DNA of 64,000 nucleotides from JAWKTT01 sp041398965 (GCA_041398965.1 JAWKTT010000017.1:1-64000); one strand, 5' to 3'; counted from the stretch's first letter, positions 24,695 to 34,366 are shown. The notes: a model not told the origin generated them from the letters alone. Program-made: numbers and translations.

Positions 24695-26722
24695 ATGAAT
24701 CCTACGACAGAACAACCGGCAATGCCGTCGTCACCGCATCAAACCATTGCGAAACAACTTCAAATTGGATCGCAAAAGTTGGTTGATCGGGTCCCTGAGC
24801 CGCTCAAGGGGACACTTGTGCCACTTCGGATGTTTGACAACTATCAACTGGTGGCCCGGTACGTGGCGAACGAAGTGGCGGCTCTCATTCGACAATGTGC
24901 CTCAGAGGGTCGATGTGCGGTTCTCGGTCTTCCGACGGGGTCGACTCCGATTGCGGTGTATCAGGAGTTGATTCGTCAGCATCGCGAAGAAGGACTCGAT
25001 TTTTCCGGGGTTGTGACGTTCAATCTCGACGAGTACTTCCCGATCTCTCCCTCGAGTATTCATAGTTACGACCGCTGGATGCGGGAAAACTTCTTTGATC
25101 ATGTCAACGTTCCGAACGAACAAATTCATATCCCGCGCGGGGACATCTCCCGCAATGCGGTCGATGCATTCTGCCGCGAGTATGAGCGAAAGATCCAGGT
25201 GGCGGGAGGGATTGATCTGCAACTCTTGGGGATTGGCCGCACCGGACATGTTGGATTCAACGAGCCGGGGAGTTGTCCGTCGAGTCGAACTCGTTTAGTC
25301 AACTTGGACCCAGTCACACGGAAGGATGCAGCGAGCGACTTTTTTGGGGAAGAACATGTTCCGCCACGTGCCATCACAATGGGGCTTGGGACGATTCTGT
25401 CGGCTCGTCGCATCATGCTGATGGCGTTGGGCGAGAACAAATCGAAGATCGTGCAAAAGAGTGTGGAAGCCCCCCCCACTTCGGCCATTGCTGCGAGCTT
25501 TTTGCAGGAGCATCCGGCAGCGGAATTTGTGGTTGACGCAGCGGCCGCGGCAGCATTGACGGCTGTACAATCTCCCTGGTTGGTGGATTGTCTCGATTGG
25601 ACCCCCGCCTTCGAGAGGAGGGCGGTCATCTGGCTGGCACAAACGGTCGGCAAGCCGATTCTCAAGCTGGAATCGAAGGACTTTCACGAACATCACCTCA
25701 GCGATCTCGTTCATGAAAGTGGGCCGATAGAACATATTCGTCAACGGGTGTTCGACCACCTGGCTGAGACCATCTGCACAACTCCGGGGAACTCACCCAG
25801 CGGAACGACGAAGCAGACGATCGTCGTCTTCAGTCCGCACCCCGACGACGATGTCATCTCAATGGGGGGGACTCTCATCACGCTGGCGGAACAGGGACAT
25901 GACGTACATGTAGCGTACATGACGAGTGGGAATATCGCAGTGTTCGATCATGACGCAGCCCGACATCTCGATTTTGTCAGCGAGTATCTGCGAATGTTCG
26001 GCATCGAAACGCCGCCAGCGGCGGCGGTCGAACAGGAGATTCGCGATTCGATTGTGTCGAAGAAATCGGGGGCTCCGGATCATCCGGCCGTGCAGCGAAT
26101 TAAGGGGCTGATCCGGCAGACTGAGGCGGTCGCGGCAGCTCGAATGGCGGGCGTTCCTGCGGAAAAATGTCACTTTCTCGATCTCCCCTTTTATCAAACG
26201 GGCGAAGTTCGCAAACGTCCAATCGGGCCGGACGATGTCGCCCGAGTGGTTGACATTTTGGAGCAACTTCGACCGGGGCAAATCTACCTGGCAGGCGACC
26301 TCTCGGATCCACACGGCACCCATCGAGTATGTGCTCAAGCGATCTTGCAGGCGCTACGTGAAATGCACGTCACCCCAACGGCATCCGAGAGCGTTCGCGA
26401 CGCGGAGCAGAATCCTTCCGAAACAAGTTGGTTCCCCGAGGTTTGGCTGTATCGCGGGGCCTGGCAAGAGTACGAGCCACATGAAATTGACCGGAGCGTC
26501 CCTCTGAGTCCCGAAACGAGCCTGCGAAAGAAGTTGGCGATTTTTCGTCACGAGTCTCAGAAAGATGCCGCATTGTTTCCGGGTCATGACGAACGGGAGT
26601 TCTGGGTGCGGGCGGCTGAACGAACGGCGCGGACGGCGAGGTTGTACAACGAGTTGGGGCTGCCAGAGTTCTTCGCAATCGAGAGTTTTCAGCGGTGGGA
26701 TGGCCGAGAAGTGCTCTCCTGA
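24695..26722 (+). CDS. nagB: Glucosamine-6-phosphate deaminase fused to a PIG-L deacetylase domain
   Basis: 675 residues from ATG at 24695. The N-terminal half is NagB. It has VLGLPTGSTPIAVYQELI (phosphate loop), VVTFNLDEYFPIS with the catalytic Asp, and LQLLGIGRTGHVGFNEPGS near residue 185. KDAASDFFGEEHVPPRAITM is the allosteric/lid segment. The C-terminal half, from about residue 375, is a PIG-L domain with VFSPHPDDDVISMGGTLITL; the family 'HPDDE' ends in Asp here. It also has AGDLSDPHGTHRVCAQA with the third metal His. NagB converts glucosamine 6-phosphate to fructose 6-phosphate and ammonia; the PIG-L domain presumably removes an acetyl group. Fusions of this kind are known in Bacteroidetes and Planctomycetes. 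An upstream in-frame start (24578) is less likely. Confidence 0.92.
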   Translation: MNPTTEQPAMPSSPHQTIAKQLQIGSQKLVDRVPEPLKGTLVPLRMFDNYQLVARYVANEVAALIRQCASEGRCAVLGLPTGSTPIAVYQELIRQHREEGLDFSGVVTFNLDEYFPISPSSIHSYDRWMRENFFDHVNVPNEQIHIPRGDISRNAVDAFCREYERKIQVAGGIDLQLLGIGRTGHVGFNEPGSCPSSRTRLVNLDPVTRKDAASDFFGEEHVPPRAITMGLGTILSARRIMLMALGENKSKIVQKSVEAPPTSAIAASFLQEHPAAEFVVDAAAAAALTAVQSPWLVDCLDWTPAFERRAVIWLAQTVGKPILKLESKDFHEHHLSDLVHESGPIEHIRQRVFDHLAETICTTPGNSPSGTTKQTIVVFSPHPDDDVISMGGTLITLAEQGHDVHVAYMTSGNIAVFDHDAARHLDFVSEYLRMFGIETPPAAAVEQEIRDSIVSKKSGAPDHPAVQRIKGLIRQTEAVAAARMAGVPAEKCHFLDLPFYQTGEVRKRPIGPDDVARVVDILEQLRPGQIYLAGDLSDPHGTHRVCAQAILQALREMHVTPTASESVRDAEQNPSETSWFPEVWLYRGAWQEYEPHEIDRSVPLSPETSLRKKLAIFRHESQKDAALFPGHDEREFWVRAAERTARTARLYNELGLPEFFAIESFQRWDGREVLS

Positions 26723-27690
26723 GGCGATTGACACCGGGGAGGTCGGGGAGATGTGGTGAAATGGCAACATGCTGTCAGGAGCGTCGGGGTCGTGCGGACA
26801 TCTGAAGAATGCGGCATCAACTGACCAACCTCAATTTGACCAAGTGGCCTCCAGGGTCTACTAATTGAGGTAGCGATTTCGGCGGCCGATGGCCATGAAA
26901 ATGCCCGTTTTTGGTTTTTCTTGGAAAACGTTTGAACAAGGAGAATTAGCGTGGACGGCGGGGGGACTTGTGATAGCATGGCGGTTGACGTATGACCGCT
27001 TTTCTCACCACAAGTTGCTCGCAGGTCCTGTTGTAAGTTGTTTGTTAGATATGACTTGCAAGTGGGGCGGTGACAGTGAGAAGGGGATGTTGGCAGACAG
27101 CGTGAGCCGTCTGTGTTGTTTTGGATGGATTCAATCAGCAATGGTCCCAATGCTCATGCAGGTCGTCCACCGGTAGGAGATTTGGGGTCGCGGAACGGAC
27201 GTTGTCAGAGGAACTCAGTGGATAGAACGACCGTCAACCGGAACTGGAAACAGTCGGATCGAGTTTGAAGAAGAGAGTGCGGAGTCTGGAAATTGCAGCA
27301 CTCCCTGAATCTGGGAGAGTGTCTGGAGTGGGGACAGATCGGTTGCCACGATGTGGCGGTCTTTACGATTGGGGAGTCCGGGGGAACTGAGGAGCGAAGT
27401 CCAGCAGCGCATGTTTCGACAGTTGGTCTGTGCGTTGACTCGGAATTGCGAAAGAAGTGACATGAACGGCGAGAGATCAGACACGCAGTCTCAGTGAGCG
27501 TGTATGTTCTATCTCCGGGTGGACCTGAATTTGATTCAGAGCGTGTTGCGGAAAGTATGCTGAGTGGATCGTTGGAGAGTGCGAAAGAGTCGTGACGGAA
27601 CTTGTTGCATCTGAAGTGATTATTCCTGTTGAACATCGCGGACTGACTTTGGATAGTCAGTCCCCTAACACACATTGCGAGGAGCGAATC
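26723..27690. other. Long intergenic region upstream of rpoD, no supported gene
   Basis: Nearly 1 kb. A plus-strand frame at 26889-27176 (95 codons) lacks a ribosome-binding site or domain. Toward the 3' end several TTGAC-type hexamers occur (for example at about 26983), but I cannot assign a promoter. The in-frame extension of rpoD back to GTG 27592 falls here and might be coding. The unusual length suggests a long 5' leader or regulatory region for the sigma factor. Confidence 0.4.
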
Positions 27691-29406
27691 GTGCATCGTC
27701 TGGACTCAGGTTTGAAGGCCTTGATGGATCGCGCGTTGGAACGCGGATTCCTGACTTATCAGGCTGTTGATGATTACCTGCCGGACGAGGGGGGCGACCC
27801 ACTCATGGTCGACCACATCATCATGGCTCTCGAAGAGATGGGTCTGCCGCTCCTGAACGACCCCGATGCTCCAAACACCGTTGCCGAAAAGACCCGGATG
27901 GAGCAACAGGCGAAATTGGAAGAAGAGGTGATCGAGGGGGCGGGCGTCAAGCTTGTCGAACCCGATGCTCCAATGTCGTCACGTGACCCGATTCGGATGT
28001 ACCTCAGCCAGATGGGGAACATCCCCCTCCTGTCGCGTGAAGACGAGATCTTTCTCGCCAAACAGATCGAGATCACCCGCAAGCGATTCCGTCGTTCGAT
28101 GATGGAGTCTGACTTCTCTCTCGAACTCGCCGTGGAGATTCTCGAAAAGGTCAACGCTGGGGAACTCCCCTTTGAGCGTACGCTGCGGACATCGGACACC
28201 GAGAACACAAAGAAGGAGCAGATTCTCGGGCGGATGCCGGTCAATCTTCCAACCTTGCGACTTTTGATGCAGGACAATCGGGACGACTACGCGATCGTTT
28301 GCGATGCGAGTCATCCGAAGAAGGAACGGGAAGCGGCTCGCCAGCGCATGGTGCTGCGTCGTCGGAAGCTCTGTCAGTTGACGGAAGAACTCTCCGTCCG
28401 AACACATCGTTTGCAGCCGATCTACAAGCGGATGCAACAAATCGCTTCGCGGATGCAGGAGTTGATGCGCGATATCGCCCGGTTGCGCCGTCGTGCCGCA
28501 ACGGCTGCCGATGCCGAAATGGCTGAGCGGGAACTCGACGATTTGGTCGTTATGGTTCGCGAGACACCCGAAGAGTTCATTGAACGTGTTCGTCGCACCA
28601 ACGAACGTTTCGATGCCTGGACCCATGCGAAGCAGCAGTTGTCCGGGGGGAACCTCCGATTGGTGGTCTCGATCGCCAAGAAGTATCGCAACCGTGGCCT
28701 TTCTTTCCTCGACCTGATTCAAGAAGGAAACGCCGGTTTGATGCGTGGCGTCGAGAAGTACGAGTATCGCCGAGGGTACAAGTTTAGCACCTACGCCACT
28801 TGGTGGATTCGACAAGCGATCACACGGGCAGTCGCTGACCATGCTCGTACGATTCGTATTCCGGTCCATATGTTCCAAAGCATCTCGACGCTCAAGGCCA
28901 AGAGCGAAGAGATTCGACAGATCACCGGACGCGAGCCGACCACTGAGGAACTGGCCGAAGCGGTCAACCTTTCGGTCGAAGAGACCGAACGGATCATGAA
29001 GACATGGAAGCATCCGATCTCGTTGGATACTCCGGTCGGAGAGAGTGAAGATTCGAGCTATGGCGACTTCCTGCAAGACGGCAGCGAAGGGACCCCAGCC
29101 GACACCGCGATGCACCAAATGCTTCGGGACAAGATCAATCACGTTCTGAAGAGCCTGACGTATCGCGAACGGGAAATCATCAAATTGCGATACGGTCTGG
29201 GTGATGGCTACAGCTACACCCTCGAAGAAACCGGTCGTATCTTCAAGGTGACTCGCGAGCGAATCCGGCAGATCGAGTCGAAGGCTCTCCGGAAGTTGCA
29301 GCACAACACACGTGCCGAACACCTGAAAGGTTTCGTTGAAGCCCTCTATGCGGGGGGTGATGTTGAACCCGTACCGGAAGCGCCCGCCGAAGCGGCCGCC
29401 GTGTAA
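27691..29406 (+). CDS. rpoD: RNA polymerase primary sigma factor (sigma-70 / RpoD)
   Basis: 571 residues from GTG at 27691, which has GAGGAG six bases upstream. An in-frame GTG at 27592 adds 33 residues but has a weaker site. Region 1.1 (LDSGLKALMDRALERGFLTY) is present, then region 1.2 (DPIRMYLSQMGNIPLLSRED). Region 2 has NLRLVVSIAKKYRNRGLSFL, DLIQEGNAGLMRGVEKYEYR and FSTYATWWIRQAITRA. Region 3 has IRIPVHM and TGREPTTEELAEAVN; region 4 has YREREIIKLRYGLGDGYSYT and FKVTRERIRQIESKALRKL. After region 4 there is an extra tail of about 30 residues ending PEAPAEAAAV. The presence of region 1.1 marks it as a primary sigma factor. A strong terminator follows at 29475-29508. Confidence 0.96.
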   Translation: MHRLDSGLKALMDRALERGFLTYQAVDDYLPDEGGDPLMVDHIIMALEEMGLPLLNDPDAPNTVAEKTRMEQQAKLEEEVIEGAGVKLVEPDAPMSSRDPIRMYLSQMGNIPLLSREDEIFLAKQIEITRKRFRRSMMESDFSLELAVEILEKVNAGELPFERTLRTSDTENTKKEQILGRMPVNLPTLRLLMQDNRDDYAIVCDASHPKKEREAARQRMVLRRRKLCQLTEELSVRTHRLQPIYKRMQQIASRMQELMRDIARLRRRAATAADAEMAERELDDLVVMVRETPEEFIERVRRTNERFDAWTHAKQQLSGGNLRLVVSIAKKYRNRGLSFLDLIQEGNAGLMRGVEKYEYRRGYKFSTYATWWIRQAITRAVADHARTIRIPVHMFQSISTLKAKSEEIRQITGREPTTEELAEAVNLSVEETERIMKTWKHPISLDTPVGESEDSSYGDFLQDGSEGTPADTAMHQMLRDKINHVLKSLTYREREIIKLRYGLGDGYSYTLEETGRIFKVTRERIRQIESKALRKLQHNTRAEHLKGFVEALYAGGDVEPVPEAPAEAAAV

Positions 29407-29474
29407 CGAACGAATGCGCCGCTTATCAGGGCGTGGCCCGTCATCGATTCGCGGATCCAACTTTTTTCAGCAAC

Positions 29475-29508
29475 ACAGACCCCGGCCCTTGGGTGGACCG
29501 GGGTCTGT
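29475..29508 (+). terminator. Hairpin terminator after rpoD
   Basis: An 11-bp perfect stem, ACAGACCCCGG (29475-29485) with CCGGGGTCTGT (29498-29508), and a 12-base loop, lies about 70 bp after the rpoD stop. It is followed by TCGTTATCC, only a modest T-tract. An intrinsic terminator is the simplest reading. Confidence 0.75.
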
Positions 29509-29570
29509 TCGTTATCCTCACCAAGAGTTTATCTTTGCTTCGTCCTGCTATTCCAAGATGGTGAAATCTG

Positions 29571-30173
29571 ATGAGTCTGTTGCCTGATCCCCTCGACCAT
29601 CGACAGGCTGAGTTTCCGATCGAGCCACTGTTGCTGGCAAGATGGTCCCCCCGAGCGATGTCTGCTCAACCCGTCGATCAACAGGTGCTGCAGAGCCTGT
29701 TTGAAGCGGCTCGCTGGGCTCCCTCCAGCTACAACGAACAAGAGTGGAAGTTCCTGTTTGCTCATCGGGAGTCGCCGAACTGGAAGCTCTTCTTTGACCT
29801 GCTGGTCGAAGGGAATCAAGCGTGGTGTCAGCGAGCCGGGGTGTTAGTCGTCGTCCTGTCCGCAAAGAACTTTGCACGAAACGGAAAGCCGAATTCGTCA
29901 CACACGCTCGATGCCGGTATGGCAGTTCAGAACTTCCTGCTCCAAGCTGCTGCAATGGGACTGGTGGCGCATCCAATGGTCGGCTTCAATCGTTCACAAG
30001 CACGCGCCTTGTTGGAGGTTCCCGAAGATCATGAAGTCGAGGTGATGCTTGCCGTCGGTCATCCCGGTGACCCAGCATTGCTGCCCGAAGCTGTCCGGGG
30101 GATGGATAGTCAGCCGTCAGGAAGACGCCCACAATTGGAATTCGTTAAAGAGGGGAAGTTCCGGTTTTCGTAA
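29571..30173 (+). CDS. Nitroreductase family protein
   Basis: 200 residues. Characteristic motifs are LLARWSPRAMS near residue 22 (the FMN-contacting R.S.R-type start), LFEAARWAPSSYNEQEWKFL, SHTLDAGMAVQNFLLQAAAM and VAHPMVGFNRSQA. VMLAVGHPGDPALL follows. The family binds FMN and reduces nitro compounds, quinones or flavins with NAD(P)H, usually as a dimer. The substrate cannot be deduced. It lies just beyond the rpoD terminator and is likely a single-gene unit. Confidence 0.92.
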   Translation: MSLLPDPLDHRQAEFPIEPLLLARWSPRAMSAQPVDQQVLQSLFEAARWAPSSYNEQEWKFLFAHRESPNWKLFFDLLVEGNQAWCQRAGVLVVVLSAKNFARNGKPNSSHTLDAGMAVQNFLLQAAAMGLVAHPMVGFNRSQARALLEVPEDHEVEVMLAVGHPGDPALLPEAVRGMDSQPSGRRPQLEFVKEGKFRFS

Positions 30174-30326
30174 CGACGATGTCCCCGCCTCTTGCCGCTT
30201 CGAACGACGGAGATTCAGGTCAGTCGCGATGACGCGGATCTGACCAACGGACTCAGGTGTCCGTTAGACAGGGGGAAAGGGTGACGACTTCTGCTATTCA
30301 CTAATCAGAGAGAAAGCCTTCCTATT

Positions 30327-31151
30327 ATGGTCAAATCAGCCGTCACCATCAGTCTTGTTGAACAGGCTCGCGGGGGACCGTTCGTCTACTGGGACGAGTT
30401 CGAGGCGTCCGTCCGGAGTGCGGCGGCACTCGGTTATGATGCGGTAGAACTCTTCGCCCCGGCTCCCGGATTTGTCACGGCAGAGCGAGTCGAGAAGATT
30501 CTTGCCGAGACCGGTCTCGCTCTGGCGGCTGTCGGGACGGGGGCTGGGATGGTGATTCATAAACTCAGCCTGACGGACTCCGACCCAGCGCGACGACTGC
30601 AAGCCGGGACCTTCATCGAGCAGATGATCGACTATGGAGCACTGTTTGGGGCACCGGCAATCATTGGTTCGATGCAAGGACGCTGGGGTGGCGATGGCCC
30701 CGACAGAGCGACCGCACGCGGATGGTTAATTGAAGCATTGCGGCATCTCGGTCAACATGCCGCGACTCGGGGGGTGACGCTGATTTATGAGCCGCTGAAT
30801 CGTTACGAGACGAATCACTGCAACACGATGCAGCAAGGGGTCGAGCTACTGACCGAAGCGGGGACCAGCAGCGTTGTGCTCCTGGCAGACCTGTTTCACA
30901 TGAACATTGAAGAGGTCAGCATTGCCGATGGCCTCAGGGACGGCGGAAAGCACATCGGGCACGTTCACTTTGTGGACTCGAATCGACGACCTGCCGGGAA
31001 CGGACACATGAACTATGCCCCAATCGTTGAGGCTCTATCCGCCTTCGGCTACGAAGGCTACGCCTCCGCGGAAGCGTTCCCCTGGCCCTCTCCTCAGTCA
31101 GCCGCCGAACAGACGATGCGGATGTTCCAAACTCTGTTTCGACCAAAGTGA
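30327..31151 (+). CDS. TIM-barrel sugar phosphate isomerase/epimerase (AP_endonuc_2 family)
   Basis: 274 residues. The xylose-isomerase-like TIM barrel shows FEASVRSAAALGYDAVELF with the strand-2 acidic residues, PAIIGSMQGRWGGDGP, LIYEPLNRYETNHCNT with the metal-ligand Glu, VVLLADLFHMNIEE with the Asp/His pair, HIGHVHFVDSNRRPAGNGHM, and YEGYASAEAFPW with the last Glu. It resembles hydroxypyruvate isomerase and 3-ketohexose epimerases. It probably interconverts a keto-sugar or 2-hydroxy acid in the cytoplasm; no signal peptide is present. The start ATG at 30327 is preceded by AGAGAGAAAG. No sugar-pathway genes are adjacent. Confidence 0.9.
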   Translation: MVKSAVTISLVEQARGGPFVYWDEFEASVRSAAALGYDAVELFAPAPGFVTAERVEKILAETGLALAAVGTGAGMVIHKLSLTDSDPARRLQAGTFIEQMIDYGALFGAPAIIGSMQGRWGGDGPDRATARGWLIEALRHLGQHAATRGVTLIYEPLNRYETNHCNTMQQGVELLTEAGTSSVVLLADLFHMNIEEVSIADGLRDGGKHIGHVHFVDSNRRPAGNGHMNYAPIVEALSAFGYEGYASAEAFPWPSPQSAAEQTMRMFQTLFRPK

Positions 31152-31265
31152 AAATGCCAGTGGAGGCGCGATGTTACGCCCGGCGAAGACTGAACCGATG
31201 CAGAGCGATCTGTTATGCTGCGTGAGAACGTTTCGGAACCGGACGCTCCCCTGTAGGTAGACACG

Positions 31266-33806
31266 ATGTCGCTGCTGAATCCACTCCTCATCTCCGGATT
31301 GTTGCTGGCGGGGTTACCCATCCTGCTGCATCTGATGTTACGTCAGAAGCCGAAGAAGTTGGTGTTTCCGGCACTACAACTCATTCTCGCGCGGAAGCAA
31401 CAAAACCTCAAACGGATGCGGCTGAGGCATCTCTGGCTACTAATTCTGCGCGTACTTGTGATTGCGCTGATTGTGTTCGCGGTTGCTCGTCCGTCGCTTC
31501 CAGCAGCCGATTACTCGTTTAATACTCGCGAGTGGATCACGCTGATGCTGGTCGTTGCAGTTGGAATTGCGACGTACTTCACCCTGTTGAAACGCTGGCA
31601 GTCGCAACAGTTGCCTCGCCATGAACTCGCGACCCGACGGAGTTACGCCCGAGGCTGGACGACCGGGGGGACGCTCATTCTGTTGCTGCTCGTCCTCGTT
31701 TGGCCGTATCAGAGACGAATTGCCGCGGAGATTAAGGCCCCTCCTCCATCGGCCCAACTCGATCTCCCGGTCGCGGCGATCTTTCTGTTTGATACGAGCC
31801 TTAGCATGAGCTATCAGCAGGAAGGGAAGACACGTCTGGATGTTGCCCGTGACATTGCCTCAGCGCACATCAGTGATCTCGCGTCCGGAAGTCGGGTATC
31901 GATTGTCGACAACTCCAACGACAATCCGATTGTATTTCAGCCGACGCTCTCGGCAGCACAAACCCGTCTACAGTCACTCACGACTTCTGCCATCAGTCTG
32001 CCGATGAACGACCGACTGCGGACAGCGCTCCTGGCACAAGAAGAAGACCGTGAGCGGACCATACGTGAGTCCGGAGGGACGGCGGGAGGGGGGCGTGAGC
32101 GGTTTCTCCGACGCATCTACATATTGACCGATCTGTCGAAGGAAGCCTGGCGACTGGGGAACTCGCAGTTGCTCAAAGGGGAACTGGAGCGCCTTGCCGA
32201 AGTTGGGCTGTTTCTTGTTGATGTTGGCGAGGAGTCACCGGCCAACATCTCGGTGCGAGAACTCCGTCTCTCTCGCGAACAGGTGTCGACGCAGGGGACG
32301 GTTCATCTGGCCGCACTTGTCGAGTCTGTCGGCGGGGCTCCTCGCGAAGTTGGTCTCGAACTCAACCTGATCGCCGAGGGACAACCGGCAATCAACAAAG
32401 GTCGACCGACGGTGAACCTGCAACCGGGGACGCCGCAATGGGTTTCGTTTCCGCTTTTGTCGGACCTCAATGGGCCGACGGTGCAAGGGAGTGTTCGGGT
32501 GCTCGGGAGCGATCCGCTCGAGTTCGACAACCAGCGACATTTCAGCATTCAAATCAGTCGCCGACCGGCTGTGTTGGTGGTCTCGCCATCGCTGTCCGAT
32601 GCCGATGAGTGGCTCGCGATGTTAGACCCCGAGGGTCGCAAGTTCGCGGTCACCTATAAGAAACTCACCGAGTTCGGTGCGGAGGATTTGGAACAGTATG
32701 ACGTTGTACATCTGATCAATATCCCGTCGCTCCTCGATGCCGATTGGCAGCGATTGGGGGGATATGTCGAAGCGGGAGGGGGACTGGCTTTGTTCCTCGG
32801 GAGCGAACGGGTGGTCCCTTCCAACTATCAACGAGGTCAGGCGGCATTGTTTCTACCGGCATTGCCGACCGTTCATCGGTATCGAAAGAATCAACGACTG
32901 AACATCGATCAACCCGAGCATCCGGTTTTCCGCAAGCTCAATGAAGATCGAGCGATCCCGATCCTGGAGAACGACATTTGGATCGATCGATTCTTTAAGG
33001 TCGATCTCGCCGAAGGGGCCGGGGTGCTGGCCACCTTCACCGACCGCGAACGATCGCCCGCCGTGGTCGAACGACTGACGGGCAAAGGCCGCACGGTGAT
33101 GATGACGACGGCGGTCGATGCAGCTCAGGGGATGAACAGCCGATGGAACAACTTTGCGTCGCCAACCGATGTCGGTTGGCCGGTCATCGGGTTTGCCGAA
33201 TCGTTGACATTGTACCTTGCTCGGGCAACGGAGAATCGCTTCAACTACGAGGCGGGGGAAGATGTCTTGCTGACGTTCCCCCCGGCTTCGACCGCTCGCA
33301 GTTTTCAACTGCGCCGCCCTGAATTTCGGCAAAGTCGCGAGTCGCTTCTGGAAGGACGTTCCTATCTGGTTGTTGGTGACGCCCGTGATGTTGGACAGTA
33401 TCAGCTGACGGAACTCCCACCGACTCCAACAGTCATCGGTGGATTCTCCGTCAATGCGAGAGGCAGAGAGAGTGACCTCACCCGACTCGGGGAACCGGAA
33501 CTGGTCGAGTTGCTGGGGGAGCAGCGGTTTCAGGTCGCTCGCTCGATTGGCGAGTTGACATCGAATGTTGTCATCTCCCATCTGGGACGGGAGGTCTTTC
33601 CGATCGTGCTCGCGTTGCTGGTCGTGGTGTTTCTCGGGGAACACCTTGTTGCCAATCGCTTCTACGAAGTCGACCAATCGCTTCCCCTCCCCCCTGCCCG
33701 GCTCTCCGACACCGCCAATGAAGACCAAGCCCGAGTATCCCGCGAGCCACCCCCTCCCGAAGCAACAGCCAACGACACGTCGTCACTCGTCAGTAACGCC
33801 ACCTGA
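31266..33806 (+). CDS. BatA-type membrane protein with von Willebrand A-like domain
   Basis: 846 residues. The N-terminus (LLNPLLISGLLLAGLPILLH) is the BatA aerotolerance-regulator signature, followed by LRHLWLLILRVLVIALIVFA. Two further transmembrane segments are LMLVVAVGIATYFTLL and TLILLLLVLVWPYQRR. The vWA MIDAS motif is AIFLFDTSLSMS at residues 171-182. From about residue 430 a class I glutamine-amidotransferase-like fold is likely (YDVVHLINIPSLLDADWQRL, GGYVEAGGGLALFLGSERV). The C-terminal TM is IVLALLVVVFLGEHLVA. Such proteins usually sit beside MoxR ATPase and DUF58 genes; neither is within the window. The likely partner is the giant coiled-coil gene at 37336. Confidence 0.88.
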   Translation: MSLLNPLLISGLLLAGLPILLHLMLRQKPKKLVFPALQLILARKQQNLKRMRLRHLWLLILRVLVIALIVFAVARPSLPAADYSFNTREWITLMLVVAVGIATYFTLLKRWQSQQLPRHELATRRSYARGWTTGGTLILLLLVLVWPYQRRIAAEIKAPPPSAQLDLPVAAIFLFDTSLSMSYQQEGKTRLDVARDIASAHISDLASGSRVSIVDNSNDNPIVFQPTLSAAQTRLQSLTTSAISLPMNDRLRTALLAQEEDRERTIRESGGTAGGGRERFLRRIYILTDLSKEAWRLGNSQLLKGELERLAEVGLFLVDVGEESPANISVRELRLSREQVSTQGTVHLAALVESVGGAPREVGLELNLIAEGQPAINKGRPTVNLQPGTPQWVSFPLLSDLNGPTVQGSVRVLGSDPLEFDNQRHFSIQISRRPAVLVVSPSLSDADEWLAMLDPEGRKFAVTYKKLTEFGAEDLEQYDVVHLINIPSLLDADWQRLGGYVEAGGGLALFLGSERVVPSNYQRGQAALFLPALPTVHRYRKNQRLNIDQPEHPVFRKLNEDRAIPILENDIWIDRFFKVDLAEGAGVLATFTDRERSPAVVERLTGKGRTVMMTTAVDAAQGMNSRWNNFASPTDVGWPVIGFAESLTLYLARATENRFNYEAGEDVLLTFPPASTARSFQLRRPEFRQSRESLLEGRSYLVVGDARDVGQYQLTELPPTPTVIGGFSVNARGRESDLTRLGEPELVELLGEQRFQVARSIGELTSNVVISHLGREVFPIVLALLVVVFLGEHLVANRFYEVDQSLPLPPARLSDTANEDQARVSREPPPPEATANDTSSLVSNAT

Positions 33807-33927
33807 TGTTACGAATGGTCCAGCAACTTGTTTCACCGAATACAAACAGCTTCACTATGTGTTGTTCGTCGGACTCTCGACACCTAGGTGAATGACGGTT
33901 TAGAATCTCAGGAGAAGGGAAACTTAT

Positions 33928-34137
33928 ATGGCCTCATATACCGCGATTATTGAACGTTGCCCCGACACGGGGCTGTTCGTCGGACATATTCCGGGATTCG
34001 CAGGAGCACATTCACAGGGTGAGTCAGTCGACGAACTGATGAAGAACCTCAGTGAAGTCGTCACCATGCTTCTGGAGGACGGCGAGCCGGTGCTGTCGTC
34101 AGAATTTGTCGGCACGCAGACACTACAGGTCTCGTGA
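33928..34137 (+). CDS. hicB: HicB-family antitoxin
   Basis: 69 residues, preceded by AGGAGAAGGG. The HicB fold is clear: YTAIIERCPDTGLFVGHIPG, then AGAHSQGESVDELMKNLSEV. This partial RNase H-like domain is the part that binds and blocks HicA. There is no C-terminal ribbon-helix-helix or HTH domain, so transcriptional autoregulation may need another factor or use the pair as a complex. It is followed by hicA with one base between, in the antitoxin-first order. This type II toxin-antitoxin pair is interposed between the BatA-type and zinc-ribbon DUF1559 genes. Confidence 0.92.
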   Translation: MASYTAIIERCPDTGLFVGHIPGFAGAHSQGESVDELMKNLSEVVTMLLEDGEPVLSSEFVGTQTLQVS

Positions 34138-34138
34138 G

Positions 34139-34366
34139 ATGGCCCACCTGCCCGTCCTGAAGCCAATCGAAGTCATTTCGAGACTCAAGACTATGACTTT
34201 TATTGAAGTCCGACAGCGTGGATCGCACAAACAGTTTCGGCATCCCGATGGGCGAGCGACGACGGTTCCGTTTCACAAGGGGCGAGACATCTCGCCGATT
34301 TTGTTACGGCAAATCGCCAAGGACATTGGGATGACTGCCGAGGAGTTCGTGGCTGTTCAACCTTGA
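34139..34366 (+). CDS. hicA: HicA-family mRNA interferase toxin
   Basis: 75 residues from ATG at 34139, one base after the hicB stop. HicA shows the motif of the double-stranded-RNA-binding fold: PIEVISRLKTMTFIEVRQRG, then SHKQFRHPDGRATTVPFHKG with the catalytic His (GSHKQF). The C-terminal part DISPILLRQIAKDIGMTAEE is typical. HicA cleaves mRNA and stops translation unless held by HicB. Size is normal (family ~60-80). No sign of truncation. Confidence 0.93.
   Translation: MAHLPVLKPIEVISRLKTMTFIEVRQRGSHKQFRHPDGRATTVPFHKGRDISPILLRQIAKDIGMTAEEFVAVQP

Noticed and set aside
26889..27176. 95-codon plus-strand frame upstream of rpoD
   Set aside because: No ribosome-binding site, no recognisable motif and unusual Trp/Met/Cys composition.
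27979..29460. 493-codon open frame on the minus strand opposite rpoD
   Set aside because: It is antisense to an unmistakable sigma factor, has no domain or ribosome-binding site, and arises from the codon bias of the real gene.
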